A stretch of 64,000 nt of DNA, taken from the NCBI RefSeq assembly GCF_005937885.2, contig NZ_CP042176.1, positions 5,389,501 to 5,453,500 on the forward strand, written 5' to 3'. Positions 25,497 through 33,334 of the stretch are shown here, piece by piece; within the stretch, counting starts at the first letter, position 1, and every line of letters starts with the position of its first letter. The DNA is from Bradyrhizobium sp. KBS0727 (GTDB lineage: Bacteria > Pseudomonadota > Alphaproteobacteria > Rhizobiales > Xanthobacteraceae). Both the position numbers and the translations under genes were made by a program. The notes under the pieces were generated by a model. The model was given only the letters and a program-made list of their open reading frames with translations, searched no databases and had not been told where the DNA came from.

Positions 25497-25811
25497 GGTT
25501 TTCCTCGACAGCGATTGGATGACGCATGACGAGAAGCTAGGGATCGCGCCGCAATCAGATAACCCGGCTTATTCAGATGGGAACCATCGGCAGGTTCGAT
25601 ACAGCGGCAGTGGATTCAGCCTGCATCCCGAGCGCATTGTCGGCCCAGTGCCGCCCGACCTTGATCGAGCGACCTGCCGGCAGCGCGGAGCGAGGACACC
25701 AAAAACTACAGCGATTGCCGGAATGCCCGCAACGGGCACGATGTCTCCTGGCGGACATCTCAAGTTTGCGGAATGCCCGCTTTGTGCTCGAATACCGGAA
25801 GCCGGAGGGCC

Positions 25812-25931
25812 CTATTCGATCACCTCGTCGGCAATGGCGAGAAGCGTAGGAGCCACTTGCCCCAGCGTTCTGGCCGTCTTGAGATTGAGCACCATCTTCC
25901 CAGACGCTTCGCGATCGTGGCCGCCACTCAA
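25812..25931 (-). pseudogene. C-terminal fragment of a TrpX-like ABC substrate-binding protein gene
   Basis: On the minus strand the translation ends LNLKTARTLGQVAPTLLAIA then DEVIE and a stop. It matches the C terminus of the intact binding protein encoded at 32253-33251 (NLKAAKALGIAVPPTLLATA). Only about 40 codons remain and nothing upstream continues the gene, so this is a relic. The rest of the 570-bp gap (25497-26069) holds no other gene that I can support. Confidence 0.55.
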
Positions 25932-26069
25932 CTAAACAATCAGTCAAAACTTCGATTAATTAAAGGTTACGCGGCAGGGACAATTTTGTGCGGTCAGCTA
26001 AACCGCTTTCTAAGTCGTCTCCTTTAATCTGCGTTCGAGACGATCTCGAAATACAAAGCTGGTGGAACC

Positions 26070-27389
26070 ATGAGCCGACTGAGAAAGTCCCTTTCACGAT
26101 TCGATCGTGTCCGGCCCGCCTTCGCGCAAGCGCCGAAAGTAGGCCGTCCGAACTTCAAAAGGATGCTCCGGCTCTTCGGGCACGATCAGTCCGGAAGCTA
26201 CATGATCGTTGCCGCAGTTGCGATGCCGGTCCTGGTCGGAACCGCCAGCCTCGGCACCGAAGTTGGATGGTGGCTATATACTCATAAAAACATGCAGAGC
26301 GCAGCGGATTCAGCAGCTGTGAGCGCGGCGACGGCAGGAAGTAACCTGAACGCCGAAGCCGGCACGGTGACCGGTCTCTATGGCTTTACCAATGGGGCAA
26401 AGAACGTCACCGTGACCGTCAACCAGCCGCCGTCCGCGGGAAGCTACGCATCAACCCCACAAGCGATAGAGGTGGTCATCAGCCAGTCGCAACCACGGTT
26501 GTTGTCGGCGCTGTTTGGAAACGATCCGGTACTCATCACGGCGCGGGCCGTGGCGTTAGGTAACGCCGGAACGGGCTGCGTGCTTGCGCTAAACCCCACT
26601 GCCAGCCCGGCCGTGAACGTGAGCGGCAGTAATCAGCTCAATCTAATTGGCTGTAATCTTTACAGCAACTCCAGCGCGAAACCTTCGCTGAATGTCAGCG
26701 GCAGCGCAACCGTTTCCGCCAATCAAGTCGGAGTGGTCGGCGATATCTCCGGCGCGAGTAATATTACGGCGACCAACGGCATCCGGAGCGGCATGCGACC
26801 GATCGCCGATCCTTATGCGAACGTTTCTCCGCCAGCGGAGCCGAGCTGCAGCAACGCCAAGATTACCGTCAACAGCAACGGGAAAAACACGTCGCTCAGC
26901 CCAGGGTGCTATAGCGGTAGCATCACCGTCAATGCGGGAGCGACGCTGAACTTGAGCCCCGGCATCTATTATCTCGACGGAGCGAACCTTTCGGTCGCAG
27001 GCAATGCCACGATCACCGGCTCCGGCGTGACGCTCGTCTTCACCGGCTCGGGCAGCAATTGGGGCACGGCCTCCATCGGCAGTAACGCGAATGTCAATTT
27101 AACGGCGCCAAGCTCCGGGCCGACCCAAGGGATCGTGATGTACGGCGACCGCAAAATGCCGGTTGACACGGCTTTTAGCCTGACCGGCGGCGGTACCCAG
27201 AACTTCGGTGGCGCCATTTACCTGCCAAAAGCGAACCTTAGCTTCAGCGGTGGCAACGGCATGAGCACCTCCTGCACGAAAATCATAGCGGATAAGCTCA
27301 CCTTCACCGGGACTTCGAATCTTCAGGTCAATTGCGCCGCACTTGGTACCGCCGCGATCGGCATCACTACCGCTCAGCTCGTCGAATAG
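26070..27389 (+). CDS. TadG-like envelope protein with repetitive beta-rich domain
   Basis: A 439-residue protein with one N-terminal membrane anchor (about residues 42-68). It starts in DQSGSYMIVAAVAMPVLVGT, the sequence that opens TadG/TadE-type pilus assembly proteins. The anchor is followed by the VGWWLYTHKNMQSAADSAAV segment. The remaining 350 residues are rich in Asn, Ser, Gly and Thr, with repeated short beta-strand patterns (SGSNQLNLIGCNLYSNSS, NGKNTSLSPGCYSGSI). These suggest a solenoid or adhesin-like fold outside the membrane. Two TadE-like genes follow directly. No tadA, tadB, tadC or rcpA genes are in the window, so the export machinery must be elsewhere or the proteins act alone. 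Confidence 0.85.
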   Translation: MSRLRKSLSRFDRVRPAFAQAPKVGRPNFKRMLRLFGHDQSGSYMIVAAVAMPVLVGTASLGTEVGWWLYTHKNMQSAADSAAVSAATAGSNLNAEAGTVTGLYGFTNGAKNVTVTVNQPPSAGSYASTPQAIEVVISQSQPRLLSALFGNDPVLITARAVALGNAGTGCVLALNPTASPAVNVSGSNQLNLIGCNLYSNSSAKPSLNVSGSATVSANQVGVVGDISGASNITATNGIRSGMRPIADPYANVSPPAEPSCSNAKITVNSNGKNTSLSPGCYSGSITVNAGATLNLSPGIYYLDGANLSVAGNATITGSGVTLVFTGSGSNWGTASIGSNANVNLTAPSSGPTQGIVMYGDRKMPVDTAFSLTGGGTQNFGGAIYLPKANLSFSGGNGMSTSCTKIIADKLTFTGTSNLQVNCAALGTAAIGITTAQLVE

Positions 27390-27403
27390 AAGGAGTGCTT
27401 CAA

Positions 27404-27907
27404 ATGACGAAATGCAGCTCTCCTCACCGCGGCATTTGTCGAAAACCCAGTTTGCTTCGCCGCCTTTTCGACCGCGCAGCAAGCGACACAGGGGGCGCCG
27501 TCGCCGTCGAATTCGGCTTTCTGGTCCCCGTGCTTGCGCTCATGGTGGTCGCCGTGATCGATATTGGCTTAGGGGTCTACCGCAAGATGCAGGTTGAAGA
27601 TGCCGCCCAGGCCGGTGTCCAATATGCCATCATGCATAACTTTGATGCGAACGCGATTTCCGATGCCGTGACCAGCGCGACTAACTCTACCGCCGTCGCT
27701 GCGTCGCCCTTGCCGGTGTCGTTTTGCGGCTGCGCAACGGGTTCCAGCATAAGCACCGTTAGCTGCGGCACGACCTGTCCAGGAGGAGCTTTGGCTGGAA
27801 CATACACCACGGTTTCAGCACAAGCGACGTACAGCACGATCCTTAATTACCAACTCGTACCCTCCACCTACACTTATACGGCGCACTCTACCGCGAGGCT
27901 GCAGTGA
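27404..27907 (+). CDS. TadE-like pilus assembly protein
   Basis: About 167 residues. A basic N terminus leads into GGAVAVEFGFLVPVLALMVV, the TadE hydrophobic segment with the conserved glutamate (VEFG) of pseudopilin-like proteins. The exported remainder contains four cysteines in SFCGCATGSSISTVSCGTTC, which could form disulfides. The ATG has AGGAG upstream; the frame is open 24 codons further into the preceding gene, but that overlap is unlikely. Its stop overlaps the GTG start of the next gene (GTGA), so the two are translationally coupled. Confidence 0.85.
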   Translation: MTKCSSPHRGICRKPSLLRRLFDRAASDTGGAVAVEFGFLVPVLALMVVAVIDIGLGVYRKMQVEDAAQAGVQYAIMHNFDANAISDAVTSATNSTAVAASPLPVSFCGCATGSSISTVSCGTTCPGGALAGTYTTVSAQATYSTILNYQLVPSTYTYTAHSTARLQ

Positions 27908-28287
27908 CATTAACAAGGATGTGGCGGAATGAGTGCGGCGCGTCGGCGCTGGAATTTGGCCTGACCGCCCCGGTTTTCTTTTTGATTCTCTTAGGCGTTA
28001 TTGAAACCGGGCTTCTGTTCTGGACGCAGATCGGCCTGCAGCACGGGGCTGAGATGGCCGCACGATGCGCAAGCGTGAACTCTACGCTTTGCCCAACCAG
28101 CAATCCGAACGCGATCACCAGCTACGCCACCCGGCAGACTTTTGGCCTGGGCTTGCCGTCATCGACCTTCAGCTACAGTACGCCAGCCTGCGGAAATCAG
28201 GTTAACGCGAGCTATAATTTTCAGTTTCCGGGGATCTTCAACGTCGCTCCGCTGACGCTGACAGCGCAGGCTTGTTTTCCGAGTTAG
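27904..28287 (+). CDS. TadE-like pilus assembly protein, second copy
   Basis: A 127-residue protein starting at a GTG that overlaps the preceding stop. The hydrophobic segment CGASALEFGLTAPVFFLILL carries the conserved LEFG glutamate. The exposed part is short and holds several cysteines (ARCASVNSTLC, TPACGNQV, AQACFPS). It closes the three-gene operon. The two TadE proteins differ strongly outside the anchor, so they are probably separate minor components and not a duplicate pair. Confidence 0.85.
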   Translation: MTLTRMWRNECGASALEFGLTAPVFFLILLGVIETGLLFWTQIGLQHGAEMAARCASVNSTLCPTSNPNAITSYATRQTFGLGLPSSTFSYSTPACGNQVNASYNFQFPGIFNVAPLTLTAQACFPS

Positions 28288-28456
28288 CTGAGCCTTCCAA
28301 GCCTGCCTTTGCTAAGTCCAATGCGGGGGCACTAGTCGAACGCTACCCCAATTCGCTTTTCTGAGGTCGGTCTCAACTGACTCTTGCAACAAAATCCGCC
28401 ACGAGCCGCCATAGCCGGCAAACGAATGCACCCGCGGTCTGCGGGCAATAACCCAA

Positions 28457-28816
28457 TCAGCCGCAATTCCAGACCGGCCCGATCGGCGTCTGCGTCCAGC
28501 AGGGGCCGAAGGTACCGCCATTGTAGCGACCGCCGTAAAAGCCGGGCCGGCCGAAATAGTGCCAGTTACCATCGTAGCCGTAATATTCCGGAGTCCGATC
28601 AATATACCACGGCCGCCGGTTCTGGCGCGCGTAGCGCACTACCCCAGCCTTCTGGGCGTAAAGTGGCAGGGTGTTGTTCAGGGGCTGCTGATAGCCCGGC
28701 AGGAAACCGTAGCCGTGCCAGCGTGGCGCCGGTCGTTTATGAGCAGGCGCAGCGGGCGCGAGCGCCGGCAGCAGCAACAAGACGATCGCAATCAAAGGAA
28801 ACACGAAGCGCGGCAT
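28457..28816 (-). CDS. Small secreted hypothetical protein rich in Tyr, Gly and Pro
   Basis: About 119 residues with a signal peptide MPRFVFPLIAIVLLLLPALAPAAPA. The mature part is rich in Tyr, Trp, Gly and Pro: YYGYDGNWHYFGRPGFYGGR, then a C-terminal GPCWTQTPIGPVWNCG with two cysteines. Proteins of this type, ending in a Cys-Trp-x-Cys-like tail, are frequent in bradyrhizobia, but I know no function. An alternative start six codons upstream is possible. It is convergent with the TadE operon. Confidence 0.7.
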   Translation of the reverse strand: MPRFVFPLIAIVLLLLPALAPAAPAHKRPAPRWHGYGFLPGYQQPLNNTLPLYAQKAGVVRYARQNRRPWYIDRTPEYYGYDGNWHYFGRPGFYGGRYNGGTFGPCWTQTPIGPVWNCG

Positions 28817-28906
28817 AGCCACACCATAGACCACCGACCGGGTACGCGCCAGATCTTCGACTGATCGGCTTCACGCCTTCCGGCAAGACGAACGCCGGGG
28901 TCACGA

Positions 28907-30412
28907 TCAACCGATCCTGTTGAGCGTGCCTCTGATGCTGGTGAATATCTCCCCGATATTCTTGCGCATGGAATCCAGCTTCTGGAAATCCTCGAACACC
29001 TTGGCGACCCGCTCGTCGACCTCGATCTTGCTCGCCGCCAGCGCCTCCACGCGCGTGCTGAGAAATTCGTCGCCCCTGATTTCGATATCGTCGAGAGTCC
29101 TGGCCAGGATATCCCGGCCGACATTGACTTCGCCGATCAAGGCCTCGATGCCGAATACCGGTCCCTGCAGCGGCGCCAGCCCGGCCAGGGTCTTGGCCAG
29201 CTCTTCCTTGAACTGGTTCAGCGTCGCCGACGAATCCTGCAGTTTCTCGAGACGCAATCGGGTTCTTTTGATGAACTCGTTCAACGCATTCTGTCGGTCG
29301 ACAAGGCTCTCGCCGCGGGCATTCGTCTCCACCTCCGCCAGCGAGCGTTCCAGATGGGTCCGACGTTCCCTGAGATCGTCCATATCCAGGCGAATTGAAT
29401 CGAGGATATTGAAGCAATCATCCAGGCGGGCAACCCTCTGCTCGATCTCGATCTTCTCTCTGGAAAGCGCTTCGACACGGGAATCGAGTTTTTCATTGTC
29501 GCTGGATTCGAGTTGCTCGAGGCTGTTGTTGAGCGCCTCGCGACGCAAGCGCAGATCCGCGATCAGGGCGTAGATCCCGGTTTCCGGGGAGCGCAACGGC
29601 GCCAGTTCGGCATCGGATTTGGTCAGTTCCTCCTTGAAGCGGTTCAGCGTCGCCAGCGATTGTTGCAGAGAGTTTTCGCGTGCGTGGATCGCCGACACGT
29701 CGTGGTCCAGCTCCGTGACGCGATCGCCGAGGCTTTGCTTGTTGTCGTCGATCTCGAGCTGGGTAAGCCATCGCTCGAGCTGGCGCAGCCGGTCCTTCAG
29801 TTCACCGAAGACGGGCTCGACCACCCGCCGCCTTTCGCTCACGGCGCCGACCGCCTCGCGAAGCGCCTGCTGGCGGCGCCTGATCTCGTCGAGCCTTTCG
29901 TTCAGGTCGACGGATTCGATACGGCTGCGCTGTTCGGCAACCCTTTGCTCGGTATCGCTGAGCGTTTTCTGAATTGACGTAATCGCCACCTCGGGGTCGG
30001 TATCGAGAAGATGCTGCACCGCCCCATCGAAGTGTTTCTGCGAGTCATGCGCGGTCAAGGCCTCCTGCCGGAGGCCCCTGAGACGATCCCGCAACAACTT
30101 GTTTTGCCGTGCCAGGCTGTAGGCCTGCCATACCGACGAGCCGATCAGCGAAAGGGTTGTGAGAATGATGGCGCCGAGCGCAAATCGCTGGGGAGCCGGC
30201 AGAGACGACAGCTGAATTGAGATTTGGCGCGGATCGAGACCGAGTGTCGCGCCCGCAAAAAATGCAGACGCACTGAACAGTACTATCCACGCGACAACGG
30301 GGAACCACATGGTGCGATCTATTTGAATTGCATTGGACAAATGTGGATGTAGTTCGGCAGGGAGCCGGGTCTGACGCCCGCGGCGATTCTGTGTCGCCTT
30401 ATGCGCGGTCAT
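28907..30412 (-). CDS. Membrane-anchored long coiled-coil protein
   Basis: About 501 residues. Two transmembrane helices (near residues 36-56 and 77-97) are followed by roughly 400 residues of nearly uninterrupted heptad-like sequence. The pattern recurs as blocks of about 90-100 residues with the repeated phrase LNRFKEELTKSDAELAPLRS / LNQFKEELAKTLAGLAPLQG and the phrase SREKIEIEQRVARLDDCF / AASKIEVDERVAKVFEDF. So the coil is built from internal repeats. No enzymatic motif is seen. The start is uncertain; the frame is open to 31006, but the upstream part has no protein-like character. A structural envelope or division role is possible but unproven. Confidence 0.78.
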   Translation of the reverse strand: MTAHKATQNRRGRQTRLPAELHPHLSNAIQIDRTMWFPVVAWIVLFSASAFFAGATLGLDPRQISIQLSSLPAPQRFALGAIILTTLSLIGSSVWQAYSLARQNKLLRDRLRGLRQEALTAHDSQKHFDGAVQHLLDTDPEVAITSIQKTLSDTEQRVAEQRSRIESVDLNERLDEIRRRQQALREAVGAVSERRRVVEPVFGELKDRLRQLERWLTQLEIDDNKQSLGDRVTELDHDVSAIHARENSLQQSLATLNRFKEELTKSDAELAPLRSPETGIYALIADLRLRREALNNSLEQLESSDNEKLDSRVEALSREKIEIEQRVARLDDCFNILDSIRLDMDDLRERRTHLERSLAEVETNARGESLVDRQNALNEFIKRTRLRLEKLQDSSATLNQFKEELAKTLAGLAPLQGPVFGIEALIGEVNVGRDILARTLDDIEIRGDEFLSTRVEALAASKIEVDERVAKVFEDFQKLDSMRKNIGEIFTSIRGTLNRIG

Positions 30413-30726
30413 CCTATCGGCTTTTCCAGCGCGATCCAGCCGCGCCGGCGACGTTGCAACAGATTTCACGGTGGTCACGCCCGGCGGGCAATGTCGGTCC
30501 ATCCACGCGAAGACGCTATTCGACTTTGGCCAAAGGACCGGGATATCGCCACAACTCCGGGTTGAGTCCGGGGAGCGCTTGAGGCAACCGATCCCGGCGA
30601 TCGCCGCCCGCTGTCCGAAGTGCTCGCGCTTCAGTGATCGCACGTGATGAAATAATTTCGGGCGTTCGCCGCACTTGGTCCTAGGAGCCGAGCTGGTTTG
30701 GCTTCCATCACCACGCGGAGAAAACC
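30413..30726. other. Upstream gap of the coiled-coil gene
   Basis: About 310 bp. The reading frame of the coiled-coil gene continues through it without a stop, yet the composition and lack of domain character argue against coding. I see no hairpin or box of note. Confidence 0.4.
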
Positions 30727-30936
30727 ATGACCAAAATGACCTTCGTCGCCGCAGCCCTGGTTGCGGCAGCCGCATACACCACCGAGGCGTCGGCCACCCG
30801 CAATGTTGCATCGCGGCACAACCAGGCCGCGACGGCGACCAATACAGCCGTCGATTGTGTGCGGGCTCCGAACGTCGGCGCGTACGCCACAGCTCCTTAT
30901 TCGGTACCGCCGTGCTTGCCGAACACCGCCAACTGA
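30727..30936 (+). CDS. Very small secreted hypothetical protein
   Basis: A 69-residue protein with an N-terminal signal segment MTKMTFVAAALVAAAAYTTEASA and a mature part of about 45 residues ending VDCVRAPNVGAYATAPY then a second Cys in PPCLPNTAN. The ATG is preceded by GGAGAAAACC. The Cys-x-RAP-x-VG-x-(F/Y)ATAPY pattern recurs in small secreted proteins of bradyrhizobia, from memory. It is divergent from the coiled-coil gene. Function unknown. Confidence 0.65.
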   Translation: MTKMTFVAAALVAAAAYTTEASATRNVASRHNQAATATNTAVDCVRAPNVGAYATAPYSVPPCLPNTAN

Positions 30937-31427
30937 CGGTACGGCCGGTCGGGTTGGCGGCTTTCGGCCAGCCCGACCGTCGTCGGCCGTACGGATGGCT
31001 AGGCAATGCCCTGTCGCAATGTCCCCGTCACATCGAGCTGTAACGCGTCGCGCTCCTGACCGCGTCGTCGATCTCAACAGCGAACCGGTCTTCGCCTATC
31101 TGATGCAGATCGGCTGCCAATGACGATGCCTCCGCGGTGTCCATCGAGAGCGGCTCATCAGATCATAGCTGACTTGATGCGCTAGATTCCGCTGTTCCTG
31201 ATCGGTCCAGGGCCGCTCGCGGTCGTGCGGCTTCCAGCGTCGACATGGAATGATGGCCGGTTGGTTGTCCGTGTCGGTGCAGGGAATCTCACTCTGTCCG
31301 TGGTGTCAACAAGCCGCTGCGAAGCCGCAACCCACCGCGACAAGGAAAGATGGCGGATTACGCTTCCGCCTTCGCACATTGAGGTACGATAGACATTTCG
31401 CTGATCCGCCGTGCGAATTCAACAGAT
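30937..31427. other. Intergenic stretch without recognisable content
   Basis: About 490 bp between two small secreted-protein genes. Short frames exist on both strands but none has a ribosome binding site with a protein-like translation. No clear terminator or repeat was found. Confidence 0.4.
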
Positions 31428-31853
31428 CTAGTAGCACCGCACGATATTGACGATGTGGTCCTTGCCGCCGACGCCAGGGACCGTCACGGTCTCAGCGGGG
31501 CACTGCGTTACATAGGCCCGGTCGGACGGCACGACATTCGGCGGATACCGATGCGCCCAATCCCAGGGAACGTCATAGGTGTAGGTGTAATGGACGTCGC
31601 TCGAGAGCGGCGGCGGAACGTCGGCAATGGCTTCGCCGCTTGATGGCCCATCGTAGTAGTCCGCCGGCCAGTACGCACCGTCAATGTTTCTCCGATGATG
31701 CAGCCGGCCAAATGGCGAATGAGGGATCGCGCGCGCCGAGACGAAACCTCCACCGTGCACGCCGCCCGACCTGGCGAACGTCTCGTTACCGGCACACATC
31801 AGCGCGATGGCGGCAAGCGCCCCAGCAAGCGTTCCGTACCTTCCATACGTCAT
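31428..31853 (-). CDS. Secreted hypothetical protein
   Basis: About 141 residues with a signal segment (LAGALAAIALMCAGNETFA). The mature part is rich in His, Tyr and Pro, with YWPADYYDGPSSGEAI and VHYTYTYDVPWDWAHRYPPN. It ends CPAETVTVPGVGGKDHIVNI then VRCY, with a cysteine near each end of this tail. A GTG three codons upstream, with AGGAACAG before it, is an equally good start. The family is unknown to me beyond its likely export. Confidence 0.68.
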   Translation of the reverse strand: MTYGRYGTLAGALAAIALMCAGNETFARSGGVHGGGFVSARAIPHSPFGRLHHRRNIDGAYWPADYYDGPSSGEAIADVPPPLSSDVHYTYTYDVPWDWAHRYPPNVVPSDRAYVTQCPAETVTVPGVGGKDHIVNIVRCY

Positions 31854-32252
31854 GGCACGCACCTGTTCCTGGGTTGCGACCCGCCAAGGCTAGGCCTCGC
31901 CTCTCGGACCCGCAAACGTAACCTTAACTAATGGTTAATCCGTCCGCGGTGGCGCGGTTCCTGCGGCTGCTCCGGTACGCAGATGATCCACCTCCAGCCG
32001 ACCGCGCCGGAAAGATGTGCGGCGCGCATGACGATCTTCAATTCCAGTTTCGCCCAGTCGTCGCGCAGCGGCATGGCGCACAGGGCCGTGCCAGCGCCGA
32101 TCACCTCGAACGCGCGATCCGAAGCGAAACCCATGAATGTCACGTGTCACGGCTGCACCGGCAGGCAGGACAGGAGATCGAGCCACCTGTCCACCCTTTC
32201 AGTGCAGTCTTTTAAACCCTAGGATGCCACCTGCCGAAGCCGGGGAGCGGAC
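31854..32252. other. Intergenic stretch with a doubtful short frame
   Basis: About 400 bp upstream of the binding-protein gene. A 71-codon frame on the minus strand (32143 to 31928, GTG or ATG start) has plausible composition (FEVIGAGTALCAMPLRDDWA) but no ribosome binding site. It is not called as a gene here. Confidence 0.35.
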
Positions 32253-33251
32253 ATGAGACGCCGGGATTTTGTGGCAGGGGCCGTGTCGTTGGCTGCGGTC
32301 AGCCGTGCCGCGGCGCAGCCGGTCGCCACCAACCGGCGTCTGGCCATCGTCAATGTATCGGCACCTTCACATGCGCTGATGCGTGAGGACAGCCCCACCT
32401 ACCATCGGGTATTTTTCGGCGAGCTTCGGCGTCTCGGGCAGATCGAGGGACAAAACCTTACCGTCGAGCGCTACAGCAGGGAGCAGTACCAGTCAGACCC
32501 GGCCGCGCTGGCGGCACAGGTCGTCCGCAGCAATCCGGATGTCATCTACATCATCGATCCCGCCGCTTCGCACTTCACGCGCGAAACCTCGAAAATCCCG
32601 ATCGTCACCATCACCAACGATCCGATGGCGCTCGGCTACGTGCAGAGCCTGGCGCATCCCGGCGGCAACGTCACCGGCGTCAGCGTCGACGCCGGACCGT
32701 CGATTCACGGCAAGCGCATCGCGCTGCTGCGTGAAATGTTTCCGGCGATGTCGAAACTGGCGTTCATTGTCGCGAAAGGTGTATCGCAACATTTGGCGGA
32801 GGCCCCGGTGCGCGCGGCAGCCGAAGCCGCCGGGATTGCCGTCGTCAGCGTGCCGATCGATGTTCCCGGTACCGCAACGACCTATCGCGACGCCATCGCA
32901 CAGGCCTCTCGCGGCGGCGCGGACGCGGTCATGATGATCGACAGCGCGAACGCGCTGGTGAACCGCGCCGTGATCGCGGAGTCACTCGCCGAGGCGCGCA
33001 TTCCGGCCATTCATGCCTTTGCGGAAGCGGTCGATGCCGGCGGCCTGATGGCGTATTCCTTCGACCTGAAGGAGTTGATCAAGCGAATGGCCGGCGATGT
33101 CGACGCCATCCTGCGCGGCGCCAATCCCGCCGACATCCCGTTTTATCAGGTTTCCAAGTTCGAATTGTCGATCAACCTGAAAGCCGCCAAGGCGCTCGGG
33201 ATCGCGGTGCCGCCGACCCTGCTGGCCACCGCCGACAAGGTGGTTGAGTAA
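32253..33251 (+). CDS. ABC transporter substrate-binding protein (TrpX-like)
   Basis: A 332-residue exported binding protein. It begins MRRRDFVAGAVSLAAVSRAA, a twin-arginine-like signal. The ABC_sub_bind family pattern follows: VERYSREQYQSDPAALAAQV, PDVIYIIDPAASHFT, DPMALGYVQSLAHPGGNVTG, and the C-terminal NLKAAKALGIAVPPTLLATA. No permease or ATPase gene adjoins it, as is usual for the large orphan sets in bradyrhizobia. The ligand is unknown; TrpX relatives bind aromatic amino acids or other small solutes. A relic of a related gene lies near 25.9 kb. Confidence 0.9.
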   Translation: MRRRDFVAGAVSLAAVSRAAAQPVATNRRLAIVNVSAPSHALMREDSPTYHRVFFGELRRLGQIEGQNLTVERYSREQYQSDPAALAAQVVRSNPDVIYIIDPAASHFTRETSKIPIVTITNDPMALGYVQSLAHPGGNVTGVSVDAGPSIHGKRIALLREMFPAMSKLAFIVAKGVSQHLAEAPVRAAAEAAGIAVVSVPIDVPGTATTYRDAIAQASRGGADAVMMIDSANALVNRAVIAESLAEARIPAIHAFAEAVDAGGLMAYSFDLKELIKRMAGDVDAILRGANPADIPFYQVSKFELSINLKAAKALGIAVPPTLLATADKVVE

Positions 33252-33281
33252 GGCGGCATTGGGTTTGCGCCAATCGCTCTT

Positions 33282-33322
33282 GCGCGTTGTTCGATGCTGC
33301 GCATCGCCCCGGGATGACAGTA
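33282..33322. repeat. Partial palindromic repeat (REP-like)
   Basis: The sequence TTCGATGCTGCGCATCGCCC followed by GGGATGACAG resembles one arm of the larger repeats at 35735-35837 and 55218-55280. It sits just after the binding-protein stop. Confidence 0.5.
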
Positions 33323-33334
33323 ACGAACCGCCCC

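Noticed and set aside
31928..32143. 71-codon minus-strand frame with fair composition
   Set aside because: No ribosome binding site, overlapping alternative frames of similar length, no recognised family. Left as doubtful in the intergenic entry.
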